Positions 14,114-21,562 of a stretch of 22,135 nucleotides of DNA are shown here, in pieces. Within the stretch, counting starts at the first letter, position 1; each line of letters opens with the position of its first letter. The notes below the pieces were generated by a model. That model saw only the letters and a list, made by a program, of their open reading frames with translations. It did not search any database and was not told the origin of the DNA. Source of the stretch: Nanohaloarchaea archaeon SW_4_43_9 (lineage in GTDB: Archaea > Nanohalarchaeota > Nanosalinia > Nanosalinales > Nanosalinaceae); the NCBI GenBank assembly GCA_003009815.1, contig PXPD01000041.1, positions 1 to 22,135 on the forward strand. Reading direction: 5' to 3'. Made by a program: the position numbers and the translations under genes.

Positions 14114-14905
14114 ATGAAACTTAATCAAAAGAAGATTCAGAAGATAGTCAAGGATGGAGAAAGACTTGATGGGAGAGAACTTGATGAGTACAGAGAAATA
14201 GAAATCATCCCAGACTACATCAGTGAGACAGCAGCAGGAAGCGCAAAAGTCACAATCGGTGATACACAGGTCGTAATAGGTCTTTCAGTCAGTCTGGAAG
14301 AACCATATCCTGACAGACCGGACTCCGGTACAATTGTGACGAACGCAGAACTTGCTCCAATGGCCCACAAAGAATACGAGTCAGGACCACCCCAGGAAGA
14401 TGGAGTAGAACTCGCAAGAGTCGTTGACAGAGGAATCAGGGAAGCAGAAGCAGTTGACCTTGAAGAGCTATGTATCAAATCAGGAGAGAAAGTAATGACA
14501 GTATTCATCGACGCACACATCCTGAACGACGATGGAAGTCTGATTGATGCATGTTCGCTAGCAGCAATGGCTGCACTCAAGACAGGGACACTTCCAGAAT
14601 ACGATGAAGAGACAGACACTCTCAAAAGAGACAATAGGGAAAGAGAAATTCCACTTCAGGAAGAACCAGTAACAGTCACAGCTCACAAGATAAACGGCGA
14701 AATAGTCTGGGACACAACAGGAGCAGAGGAAGATGCACAGGGATCAAGACTAACAGTCTCAATTAACGAGCACGAAAACATTGTCGCGATGCAGAAGGGA
14801 GAAACCCATCCATTCACACAGCAGGAGATCATGGATATCGTAGACGAAGCAGAGAACAAAACCGGGAAACTACGAGAGCAACTGGAAACTGCGACAGGAG
14901 AATAA
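14114..14905 (+). CDS. rrp42: Exosome complex component Rrp42
   Basis: The 263-residue RNase PH-like protein is the non-catalytic partner of Rrp41. Family features are DGRELDEYREIEI, GSAKVTIGDTQVVIGL, PMAHKEYESGPPQE and VFIDAHILNDDGSLIDA. The active-site aspartates of Rrp41 are replaced, as is usual for this subunit, but the RNA-contacting surface is shared. GGTGA at 14102-14106 sits seven bases before the ATG. The next gene follows after a 44-base A/T-rich gap containing TTTTTCTCCCCTTTTC, which might reduce read-through. Confidence 0.97.
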   Translation: MKLNQKKIQKIVKDGERLDGRELDEYREIEIIPDYISETAAGSAKVTIGDTQVVIGLSVSLEEPYPDRPDSGTIVTNAELAPMAHKEYESGPPQEDGVELARVVDRGIREAEAVDLEELCIKSGEKVMTVFIDAHILNDDGSLIDACSLAAMAALKTGTLPEYDEETDTLKRDNREREIPLQEEPVTVTAHKINGEIVWDTTGAEEDAQGSRLTVSINEHENIVAMQKGETHPFTQQEIMDIVDEAENKTGKLREQLETATGE

Positions 14906-14949
14906 AAAGTTTTTCTCCCCTTTTCTTTCCATAAAGGTGAACAAATAAA

Positions 14950-15234
14950 ATGCCACGTCAAAATAGCTCGTCCAAGAGATTTGGAGCAAGATACGGAAGT
15001 AAGACCAGAAGAAATGTAGACGAAGCAGAAAAAAGAGACTCAGTCTGCGGAGAATGCAGAGGAGAACTTGAAAGAGAAGCAGCAGGCATCTGGAAATGCA
15101 CAGGATGCGGGAAAAAAACTGCAGGTGGTGCCTACAGAGCGGATACTGGAGCAGAGGAAATGCTCGACAAGGCGCTTCAAGTTGGAACAGAAGAACTGGA
15201 AGAAGCACAGGAAATAGTTGAAGGTGATGAATAG
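14950..15234 (+). CDS. rpl37ae: Large ribosomal subunit protein eL43 (L37Ae)
   Basis: The 94-residue protein has the L37Ae fold: a basic N-terminus (KRFGARYGSKTRRNVDE) and a four-cysteine zinc ribbon (CGEC ... CTGC) ending KKTAGGAYRADTG. An extra acidic tail of about 25 residues (EELEEAQEIVEGDE) follows the usual end of the domain, consistent with a halophile. GGTGA (14936-14940) precedes the ATG by nine bases. It sits between rrp42 and rpoP, as in many archaeal exosome superoperons. Confidence 0.95.
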   Translation: MPRQNSSSKRFGARYGSKTRRNVDEAEKRDSVCGECRGELEREAAGIWKCTGCGKKTAGGAYRADTGAEEMLDKALQVGTEELEEAQEIVEGDE

Positions 15235-15284
15235 CATGAAAATCGAAAATTCGGGTTACCAGAAACACAAAGGTGTTTAGATAA

Positions 15285-15491
15285 ATGACAGATGAAATAG
15301 AAGAAGATAAAGTAGAATCAATTGAAGAACCTGAAGAGGAAGAAGACATGAAAATGGGTTATGTCTGCGTAAGCTGTGAGGAAGAAGTAGAGATCAACCC
15401 TGTAGAGGATAAGATCATCTGCCCATCATGCTCACATAGAGTACTGCTGAAACAAAGACCTGAACAGGGCAAAACTGTCAAAGCAATATAA
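15285..15491 (+). CDS. rpoP: DNA-directed RNA polymerase subunit P (Rpb12-like)
   Basis: The 68-residue protein contains the zinc-ribbon subunit P core (YVCVSCEEEVEI ... IICPSCSHRVLLKQRP), about 45 residues long, which in archaeal RNA polymerase contacts the Rpo3/Rpo10 assembly platform. The N-terminal 23 residues are an unusual acidic extension (many Glu). AGGTG at 15271-15275 supports the start at 15285, but an internal ATG at 15348 would give a standard-length protein. The stop TAA overlaps the next ATG (TAATG). Confidence 0.93.
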   Translation: MTDEIEEDKVESIEEPEEEEDMKMGYVCVSCEEEVEINPVEDKIICPSCSHRVLLKQRPEQGKTVKAI

Positions 15492-15709
15492 TGAATTCAG
15501 AAGTAAAGATAGAGACGAGGCAACCAGAAAGCTTGAAGCAGATCCTTGATCAAAGCCTTGAAACAAGCGGACCAGTAAAACACAGATTAACACAGAACAA
15601 AGAATCAGTTACAGTTAATACAGAGACCGAAACAGTAGGACAGTTAAGAGGATGCACAGATACAGTTTTCAGATTGACCACATTATCAAAAAAAATACTT
15701 GAAAGGTGA
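15491..15709 (+). CDS. pcc1: KEOPS complex subunit Pcc1
   Basis: The 72-residue protein matches the short Pcc1 family, the dimerising subunit of KEOPS, which makes N6-threonylcarbamoyl-adenosine (t6A) at tRNA position 37 with Kae1, Bud32 and Cgi121. The pattern (ETRQPESLKQILDQSLE, a beta segment SVTVNTET, then a long C-terminal helix LRGCTDTVFRLTTLSKKIL) and its place between rpoP and prefoldin beta support this. The ATG overlaps the rpoP stop by one base. Its own TGA stop is part of the GGTGA ribosome binding site for pfdB. Confidence 0.82.
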   Translation: MNSEVKIETRQPESLKQILDQSLETSGPVKHRLTQNKESVTVNTETETVGQLRGCTDTVFRLTTLSKKILER

Positions 15710-15713
15710 TACT

Positions 15714-16043
15714 ATGGAAAACGAAGACGCACAACAAATGCTGATGGAGATGCAGAAAAACCAACAGCAGATGCAACAGATAGTACAGCAGAAAGAAGAA
15801 ACAGAGTCAGAACTCCAAGAATCAAAGAAAGCTCTCAAAGAACTAGAGAAAAAAGAAGAAGGAGAGGTCTACCGACAGGTCGGCAACATTCTTGTCGCAA
15901 AGGATAGAGACAAACTTGGAGACGAACTTGAAGAAAGAGTAGAGGACCTTGAAGTAAGGAAGAAACGCCTCTCAAAGAAAGAAGAACAGCTTCAAAGTCA
16001 GCTTGAAGAAGCACAGCAGCAAATGATGCAGCAACAAGGGTGA
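15714..16043 (+). CDS. pfdB: Prefoldin subunit beta
   Basis: From ATG 15714 the product has 109 residues. Two long coiled-coil helices (about 1-45 and 70-105, rich in Gln, Glu and Lys) flank a short beta-hairpin region (EVYRQVGNILVAKDRDKLGDEL in two parts), the standard layout of the beta subunit. Prefoldin alpha2-beta4 hexamers deliver unfolded proteins to the thermosome. I chose the ATG over the upstream TTG (15699) because GGTGA at 15705-15709 is correctly spaced for it. Its stop TGA again forms the ribosome binding site of the next gene. Confidence 0.95.
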   Translation: MENEDAQQMLMEMQKNQQQMQQIVQQKEETESELQESKKALKELEKKEEGEVYRQVGNILVAKDRDKLGDELEERVEDLEVRKKRLSKKEEQLQSQLEEAQQQMMQQQG

Positions 16044-16048
16044 AAAAC

Positions 16049-16300
16049 ATGCTGAAAAACGCTTCCGCTCTTGCGGATAAAATGAGAGACATGGCAGACC
16101 AGGGACCACTTCCCTCCAACGTTTCCGAGATGCTGGAAGAAGCTGCGGACAAGCTTGAGGAAAAAGACAAAGATCTTTCAGTAAGAGTCAATACCGCTGG
16201 ATCACTGCTGGATCAGATCAGCAACGATCCCAATATTAAACAGCACACGAGAACAGAGATATGGAACCTTGCCTCACAGGTAGAAAATCTTAACGACTGA
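16049..16300 (+). CDS. UPF0147 family protein
   Basis: The 83-residue helical protein ends with the family signature SNDPNIKQHTRTEIWNLAS, preceded by PLPSNVSEMLEEAADKLEEKD. UPF0147 is archaeal and of unknown function; it is often next to prefoldin beta and ribosomal genes. The start is ATG 16049, five bases after GGTGA (16039-16043), rather than the GTG at 16040, which lies inside that motif. It appears to be the last gene of the exosome operon, since a new TATA box follows. Confidence 0.9.
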   Translation: MLKNASALADKMRDMADQGPLPSNVSEMLEEAADKLEEKDKDLSVRVNTAGSLLDQISNDPNIKQHTRTEIWNLASQVENLND

Positions 16301-16307
16301 AGCCAAA

Positions 16308-16347
16308 CTATAAAAATATCAGCCGGCCAGTGTTAACTAAGAGGTAA
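16308..16347 (+). promoter_or_regulatory. Promoter and ribosome binding site of the sepF-like gene
   Basis: CTATAAAAATA (16308-16318) is a good TATA box 37-47 bases before the ATG at 16355, and GAGGTAA (16341-16347) is a spaced ribosome binding site. The gene can therefore be expressed independently of the exosome operon. Confidence 0.55.
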
Positions 16348-16354
16348 TCAAAAC

Positions 16355-16717
16355 ATGGCGCTAGGATTTCTTAACTCAGACAACGACCAAACAGACAATA
16401 TAATCGACGACGACTTTGTCGAACTCGACGCAGAAATGACAGAAACAGACCAGAAAGTAATTATCAGAGCAGAAACCCTCCAAGAATTTAATGACGTAGA
16501 AAATGTTCAGGAACACCTACGCAACAACCACATCGTCTGGGTAAACATCCAACCACTAAAAAACAAGGACATGGCGGATCTAAAGAGAGCAGTTAAGAGA
16601 CTGAAAAAAACTGTCAAGTCAATTGAAGGTGACATGGCTGGAGTAGACGAGGAATGGATCGTTACATGCCCTGAGTACGCGCAGATCGCAAGAAGCAGTG
16701 AAAAAGTAGAACAGTAA
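16355..16717 (+). CDS. sepF: SepF-like cell division protein
   Basis: The 120-residue protein has an acidic, probably disordered N-terminus (about 1-30) starting MALGFLN, which can act as a membrane-binding amphipathic helix in SepF. The SepF core follows (about 32-112): VIIRAETLQEFNDVENVQEHLRNN in two parts, VWVNIQPLKNKDMADLKRAV, IEGDMAGVDEEWIVTCPEYAQI. Archaeal SepF anchors FtsZ rings to the membrane. The glycine-containing dimer hairpin (MAGVDEEW) is conserved. It sits after UPF0147 with its own promoter. Confidence 0.9.
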   Translation: MALGFLNSDNDQTDNIIDDDFVELDAEMTETDQKVIIRAETLQEFNDVENVQEHLRNNHIVWVNIQPLKNKDMADLKRAVKRLKKTVKSIEGDMAGVDEEWIVTCPEYAQIARSSEKVEQ

Positions 16718-16746
16718 AAAGAATTCAAACTTATCTTTGATTCTAT

Positions 16747-17286
16747 ATGTCCAGCGATCTTTTTGATACTCCGGGTCATTCAATAGATTCTCTAGCTAAA
16801 AATCTAACTGAAGTAAAGGGCTACAATCCCGAACTTAGAGTTTCCTATGAGGAAACACCGCCGGTAATTTTTCTGGATGAATCAGCTATAATTGACTACT
16901 TAGAAAATCAAGGCAGAAAAATAGAAACCCGGATATTTGGAGACAACTATTTTGAAGGACCACAGGATATTGAAAAATTACTTGAAAACTTTCCTAACAA
17001 AATAGCTATTCCTGAAAGGTTTGAAGACCTCAGAACCGGAAAGTTTGGAAGAAGCCTGGAGGAGAATGAAATCCGCAGAAGACTTGAAATAGTTGACAGC
17101 AACTCAACTTATGTTAATCTAGATGAAGTGGATACCCCAGAAGGGTTCAAGGAAGTCGGCCATGCCGACCACCGAGATAAAAGAATCGCGGGATTTGGAT
17201 ATGAAGAAAATGCTGTAATTGCCACTTACGACGATGACTTTCTCAGTTTTCCTATAAACTATACAACGCCTGGAATGCTTCTTTGA
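16747..17286 (+). CDS. PIN-domain protein (putative ribonuclease)
   Basis: The 179-residue protein has spaced acidic residues of the PIN nuclease fold: Asp44 in VIFLDESAIIDYL, Glu90 in IAIPERFEDL, and the C-terminal block HADHRDKRIAGFGYEENA (Asp144) followed by VIATYDDDFLSF (Asp162-164). The first 38 residues are an extra segment not seen in minimal VapC toxins. No antitoxin-like gene is adjacent, so a housekeeping RNA-processing role is as likely as a toxin. An A/T-rich sequence about 20-25 bases upstream may be its TATA box. It ends two bases from the convergent zinc-ribbon gene. Confidence 0.75.
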   Translation: MSSDLFDTPGHSIDSLAKNLTEVKGYNPELRVSYEETPPVIFLDESAIIDYLENQGRKIETRIFGDNYFEGPQDIEKLLENFPNKIAIPERFEDLRTGKFGRSLEENEIRRRLEIVDSNSTYVNLDEVDTPEGFKEVGHADHRDKRIAGFGYEENAVIATYDDDFLSFPINYTTPGMLL

Positions 17287-17288
17287 AA

Positions 17289-17546
17289 TCAGGTATTCAG
17301 GTTCTTCTCCATACCCAGTTCTTTTCTGATGTCATCTAAATTCTGCTCGAGGCCTTCCATTCTCTCCAGCAAACTACCGGTTCCAAACTCTACAAATTTA
17401 TTAACACATTTCCGACAGTAAAGACTACCATCAAAACGCATAGCATTTTCAGGCAAACCATCAGGCGTAAAATCATCTTCCTCAGGATCTTCTCCGCCGA
17501 AATCTAGTACTTTTCCACATTCCGAGCACTTCTTCTCATATACCAT
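17289..17546 (-). CDS. Small zinc-ribbon protein with coiled-coil tail, function unknown
   Basis: The 85-residue protein has two zinc knuckles, CSEC (Cys7, Cys10) and CRKC (Cys44, Cys47), separated by an acidic loop with GLPENAMRFDGSLY. It ends in a heptad-like helix (about 57-80) that could dimerise. The family is not recognised. A strong AGTATAAATAG lies only 5-14 bases before the ATG, too close for a minus-strand promoter, so the gene may be read from aCPSF1, whose stop is 115 bases upstream on the same strand. Confidence 0.65.
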   Translation of the reverse strand: MVYEKKCSECGKVLDFGGEDPEEDDFTPDGLPENAMRFDGSLYCRKCVNKFVEFGTGSLLERMEGLEQNLDDIRKELGMEKNLNT

Positions 17547-17660
17547 GAAAGTATAAATAGTGCTCCCCGACTAAAAAACTGATCTATGCAGTAATGGTCA
17601 GGATTATAGCTGACGAAACTCCTAGAAACATCAGGGCACATCTAATGGAGCAACTAAAAG

Positions 17661-19538
17661 TCAGTTCAACCGGGTTACATCCAGGTTCTGAGGAGCCGAA
17701 GTATCTATGTGTAGCGCCTTGTGTAAACCAGAGGCCAACTGGAAACATTTCTTCTCCTCACCGTGGTTTGTCAATACTTTGTTTGGTGAAGAACGAAGAT
17801 TTCTGCAGAAGTTGATGATCTGCTGTCTATCAGAGTGAGCGGAGAAGCCTGAAACTGTGGCTGTGTCCATGTTCAACTCAATTTTTTCACCATTTACCTC
17901 GATGCTGTCGACACCGTTCTGTATCTTTCTGCCTAGTGTTCCCTCTGCCTGATAACCCACGAATATCAGGGTGTTCTTCTCGTTCATCGCCAGATTCTGG
18001 AGATAGCTCATGATCGGTCCTCCTGTAACCATACCGGAGGTTGTTAAAATCACGGCAGGGCCAGAATCCATTGCCTCTTTTCTCTCGTTATGGCTCCCAA
18101 CAGGATTAAGATTTTCTTTCAGGAACGGTGAGTCGTCTTCTTCCAGTATCTTGTCTTGTACTTTTTCGGATAGGTATTCGGGGTAAGCAGTGTGAAGTGC
18201 GTTGGCATCGTTAATCATTCCATCCAGGTAGACAGGGTAGTCGAAGTAATCCCGATCAAGCTCATCTGCGAGCATTCCTATTATCTCTTGGGATCGACCC
18301 ACTGCAAACACCGGAACGATCACTTTTCCTCCTTTGTTCAGGGTTTGTTTCATCTTAGAGAGGAACTTTTTCTGTGCTTTATCTCGTGGTTGCTGTTCAT
18401 CTTCTCTTCCACCATAAGTGGATTCGGTGATCATTGTCTCAACTCTCTGGAAGTTAGTATCTGCAGGCCTCAGCATTTCGGACTGGTCATAGTTATAGTC
18501 GCCGGTGTAGAGAATGTTGTGAAGCCCTTCTCCGACATGGATATGAACAAGTGAAGAACCAAGGATATGCCCCGCATTTTTGAGGGTTAATCTCATGTCC
18601 GGTGTGATATCTGTTACCTCGCCATAATCCGGTGTAATAGTTCTCTTTACAGCCTGTTTAATATGGGATGAATCGTAAGGTGCGCTCGCTCCTTCAGAAT
18701 GAGCAATCCCTATATAGTCTAGAGTGTTCATAATCATCAGGTCCCGAGTGGGCTTTGTACAGTAAAGTGGTCCTTCATACCCCATCTTGTATAGGTAAGG
18801 TATCATTGTAGCGTGATCGGCGTGAGCATGTGATAGAACTACTGCATCAAGTGCCTTCAGGTCAAGCTCCGGGGCATCAAGATATGGAAAGTTTTCCTGT
18901 GTTCCCGGCTCCGCACTCGGATTTATTCCTGCATCCATCAGAATGTTGGACTCCTCGGACTGAAGAAGGAAGCATGAGACCTGCCGACATCCTCCCAGCC
19001 CGGAGACTCTAATCCATTCATCTCCAACTGATTTCTCAAGTCGAATCTTCTTTCCTACTTCATGAAGAAACTCCTTGCGGAACTCCGGATCCTCAACTGT
19101 TAGTTCTCGGGCTCTGTCAACGACTTTTGAGCTGATAGCAGGCACCCTTTCTACCTGTGGATCCCATAGGGATTCCTCTTTGATCTTCTGGAGACCGCTT
19201 CCCTTGGAACCGATAACATTGCCAGGTTTCTCTGCTCTAATTACAACTTTACCAAGAGAAGGCTGAAATATCAGATCTTCAAGGCCTGATTTATCTTCTA
19301 CAACTTCCTTTATTTTCTTCTCTGCTTTTTCCGGTTCAAGGAAAAGTTTGCTTGAAGGCCTGACCTCAACTCTTTTCTTGAGTTCTGAAACCATTTCTTT
19401 TACAGTATCTGAGTTGTCAAGAAAGAATTCTTCGGAGTCAGTGTAGATAACAATATCGGACCCTTCAAACCTCAGATCATCCACAGATACTCCTGCTGGT
19501 ATATAATCTTTGACTTCTTCTAATTCTTCTGCTGACAT
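17661..19538 (-). CDS. Archaeal cleavage and polyadenylation specificity factor 1 (aCPSF1/FttA), KH/beta-CASP ribonuclease
   Basis: The 625-residue protein is the conserved archaeal aCPSF1, which cleaves nascent RNA and terminates transcription in methanogens and Thermococcus. It shows two N-terminal KH-type regions (about 1-145, with GNVIGSKGSG and SLWDPQVERVP), a metallo-beta-lactamase core with HAHADH (residues 237-242; the more common form is HAHLDH), the AGHILGSS and YTGDYNY metal ligands, a beta-CASP domain (VPVFAVGRSQEI, LTTSGMVTGGP, FVGYQAEGTLGR) and the last His in SGFSAHSDR. All catalytic histidines and aspartates appear present. Length is normal. It shares the strand with the zinc-ribbon gene downstream and psmB upstream. 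Confidence 0.96.
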   Translation of the reverse strand: MSAEELEEVKDYIPAGVSVDDLRFEGSDIVIYTDSEEFFLDNSDTVKEMVSELKKRVEVRPSSKLFLEPEKAEKKIKEVVEDKSGLEDLIFQPSLGKVVIRAEKPGNVIGSKGSGLQKIKEESLWDPQVERVPAISSKVVDRARELTVEDPEFRKEFLHEVGKKIRLEKSVGDEWIRVSGLGGCRQVSCFLLQSEESNILMDAGINPSAEPGTQENFPYLDAPELDLKALDAVVLSHAHADHATMIPYLYKMGYEGPLYCTKPTRDLMIMNTLDYIGIAHSEGASAPYDSSHIKQAVKRTITPDYGEVTDITPDMRLTLKNAGHILGSSLVHIHVGEGLHNILYTGDYNYDQSEMLRPADTNFQRVETMITESTYGGREDEQQPRDKAQKKFLSKMKQTLNKGGKVIVPVFAVGRSQEIIGMLADELDRDYFDYPVYLDGMINDANALHTAYPEYLSEKVQDKILEEDDSPFLKENLNPVGSHNERKEAMDSGPAVILTTSGMVTGGPIMSYLQNLAMNEKNTLIFVGYQAEGTLGRKIQNGVDSIEVNGEKIELNMDTATVSGFSAHSDRQQIINFCRNLRSSPNKVLTNHGEEKKCFQLASGLHKALHIDTSAPQNLDVTRLN

Positions 19539-19602
19539 AATAATTCAATCCTTTTGATTCTAGTATAGATATTAGTGAAACAGATAGGTGGGATAAAAAC
19601 TT

Positions 19603-20253
19603 CTAGTCAAGTCGTGACTTAACCTCTTTCTCCTCGAGGACTTCAAATCCATCCTCCGTGATCTCTGCGACCATAATGCCGTTTCCGGATGCTGTGTCTC
19701 TCTCCATTGCTGCTTGAACTGATCTTACAGCGATCTTCTTTCCTTCTTCATGGTCAAGTCCTTCCTCGTAGCTGTCTTCCAGTACTCCATACGCCATTGT
19801 GCTTCCTGATCCCGTAGCTGTAAATCTTTCATTTTTCATCAGTCCACCTGCCGGATCAAGATCGTAGATAACTCCTTTTCCATCTTCAATACCACCGAGG
19901 ACAAACTGGTTCATGAAAGGCATCATCTTGTTACCATGGAGGATGTTCGCTAGGAGTGTTCCTGCTCCTTTTACTGTAAGTTCTTTTGTCTCCAGTTTGT
20001 GGAGTTTTAGCTGTGATCTCATCACTCTGACAATCTTCTGTGCATCACCAACGCTTCCTGCAATGGTTAGACCGATTTTTTCATCTAGTTTGTAGACTTT
20101 CTTTGCGTATTTTGAAGATGTGAGATGGCCCAAAGATGCTCTTCTATCTGCAGCGAGTATTACTCCGTCCTCTGTAGTTAGCCCTATAGTTGTTGTTCCT
20201 GTTTTGAACTCTTCTGCTTTATTCTCTTCATTATCTAGTTTAGTGTTTTGCAT
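19603..20253 (-). CDS. psmB: Proteasome subunit beta (precursor)
   Basis: The 216-residue precursor forms the catalytic inner rings of the 20S proteasome. A 19-residue acidic propeptide ends in KTG, directly before the catalytic TTTIGL (Thr20 of the precursor is Thr1 of the mature subunit). Asp17 (AADRRAS) and Lys33 (SSKYAKKV) of the mature numbering are in place, as is the SGS-type loop (ATGSGSTMAYG). The gene is 64 bases upstream of aCPSF1 on the same strand and divergent from the DEAD-box helicase. Pairing with psmA in the same window gives a complete simple 20S core. Confidence 0.97.
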   Translation of the reverse strand: MQNTKLDNEENKAEEFKTGTTTIGLTTEDGVILAADRRASLGHLTSSKYAKKVYKLDEKIGLTIAGSVGDAQKIVRVMRSQLKLHKLETKELTVKGAGTLLANILHGNKMMPFMNQFVLGGIEDGKGVIYDLDPAGGLMKNERFTATGSGSTMAYGVLEDSYEEGLDHEEGKKIAVRSVQAAMERDTASGNGIMVAEITEDGFEVLEEKEVKSRLD

Positions 20254-20295
20254 TGGTCATCACATCCAGAAAACGGAAGACGAATCTTCTATTTC

Positions 20296-20305
20296 AGTAT
20301 ATATC
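20296..20305 (-). promoter_or_regulatory. Candidate TATA box of psmB
   Basis: On the minus strand GATATATACT lies about 45 bases before the psmB ATG; an alternative TATTTAAAA is at 20312-20320. The 150-base gap is divergent and also holds the helicase promoter, whose TATA box I cannot place confidently. Confidence 0.35.
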
Positions 20306-20403
20306 TTTCAGTTTTAAATAGGTATTCCGCTTGGGGAAAAATCAACCACCAGCTTCTAAAATTTACCCGGCGAACTAATTTTTGAAAGGTTAGAACTAGT
20401 AGC

Positions 20404-21516
20404 ATGAAATTCAAAGAACTTGGAATTAAAAGAAATATTGTAGAGAACCTGAAGGAGAACGGCATTAAAAATCCGACACAGGTGCAGGAAAAATCAATAC
20501 CGGAAATATTTGATGGAAAAGACGTGCTTGTAGAATCGGAGACAGGATCAGGTAAAACACTATCTTTCTCACTGCCGATAATCGAAAATATTCAAGGAGG
20601 AAATGGGGTACAGGCGATAGTTCTTTCTCCCACCAGGGAACTTGCAAAACAGATTACGGCAGAGATAGAGATGGCCTCAGATGTCGATGTTGTAACAATC
20701 TACGGAGGGGTCGACTACGAACCACAGATCGAGGGAGCAAAGACAGCAAGTATAGTGGTTGGAACACCGGGAAGAACCCTCGACCTCCTGAAAAAAGGAA
20801 AGGTTGATCTTGATAACCTGGATTACTTTGTGCTGGATGAAGCGGATAGAATGCTTGATATGGGCTTCCAGGACGAGTTAGAGCAAATTATCGGATTCTG
20901 TCCTGAAGAGCGTCAGAACCTTCTGTTCGGTGCAACTATTCCCCGGGAGCTCAAGAAGATGTGTGACCGATACTCTATCGATCCAGAGACAATCAGAATT
21001 AAGGCTTCGCATCATACCAGAAACCTGGATGAAAAATATATTGACGTGGATGAGAACAGGAAGATATCAGCGCTCTACACACTTCTAAAAGAAAGGAAAA
21101 CTGATCTATCGATCGTTTTCTGCCGAACCAAGGCAACGACTCGTTGGTTGACGGACAAGTTGAAGAAGAACAGTATAGAAGCGAAAACTTTAAACGGCGA
21201 CATGAGCCAGAACCAGCGAGAAAAGACAATCAAAGACTTCAAGGAAGGAAAGTTCGATGTAGTCGTCGCAACAGATGTCGCAGCTAGAGGACTGGATGTA
21301 GAAAATGTTACCCACGTCTTCAACTACAACGTTCCTGATAAACCGGATACGTACACTCATCGAGTCGGACGAGCCGGTAGACAGGGCAAAGAAGGAGAAG
21401 CGATCACATTACTGGAAAGCGATGAACACTCCAAGTTCAGAAGAATCAAGAGAAAGAAAGACGGTATATCCAGGATGGACAAAGACGAACTCGATCTGAG
21501 AAAGGTCAAGACATAA
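20404..21516 (+). CDS. DEAD-box ATP-dependent RNA helicase
   Basis: The 370-residue protein is a minimal two-RecA-domain DEAD-box helicase. Visible motifs are Q (NPTQVQEKSIP), I (SETGSGKT, residues 45-52), Ia (PTRELAKQ), Ib (TPGR), II (DEAD, 145-148), III (GAT instead of SAT, 176-178), IV (IVFCRTK), V (ATDVAARGLDV) and VI (HRVGRAGRQG). The length and absence of long tails match archaeal eIF4A/CshA-like enzymes that remodel structured RNA; the short basic tail (FRRIKRKK) may bind RNA. The Gly in motif III is unusual, since that Ser couples ATP hydrolysis to unwinding in eIF4A. It is divergent from psmB. Confidence 0.95.
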   Translation: MKFKELGIKRNIVENLKENGIKNPTQVQEKSIPEIFDGKDVLVESETGSGKTLSFSLPIIENIQGGNGVQAIVLSPTRELAKQITAEIEMASDVDVVTIYGGVDYEPQIEGAKTASIVVGTPGRTLDLLKKGKVDLDNLDYFVLDEADRMLDMGFQDELEQIIGFCPEERQNLLFGATIPRELKKMCDRYSIDPETIRIKASHHTRNLDEKYIDVDENRKISALYTLLKERKTDLSIVFCRTKATTRWLTDKLKKNSIEAKTLNGDMSQNQREKTIKDFKEGKFDVVVATDVAARGLDVENVTHVFNYNVPDKPDTYTHRVGRAGRQGKEGEAITLLESDEHSKFRRIKRKKDGISRMDKDELDLRKVKT

Positions 21517-21562
21517 AGCCGAACTCAGTTGCTTTCTTGAGCGTATTTTAGAAAAATTGTGG

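Noticed and set aside
14906..14930. AAAAAGTTTTT and C/T-rich tract as a terminator after rrp42
   Set aside because: The stem is only A/T and the following gene has no recognisable promoter, so I treat the operon as continuous; partial attenuation is possible.
15236..15280. 14-codon frame between rpl37ae and rpoP
   Set aside because: It has no ribosome binding site of its own and its end contains the AGGTG for rpoP; most likely just leader sequence.
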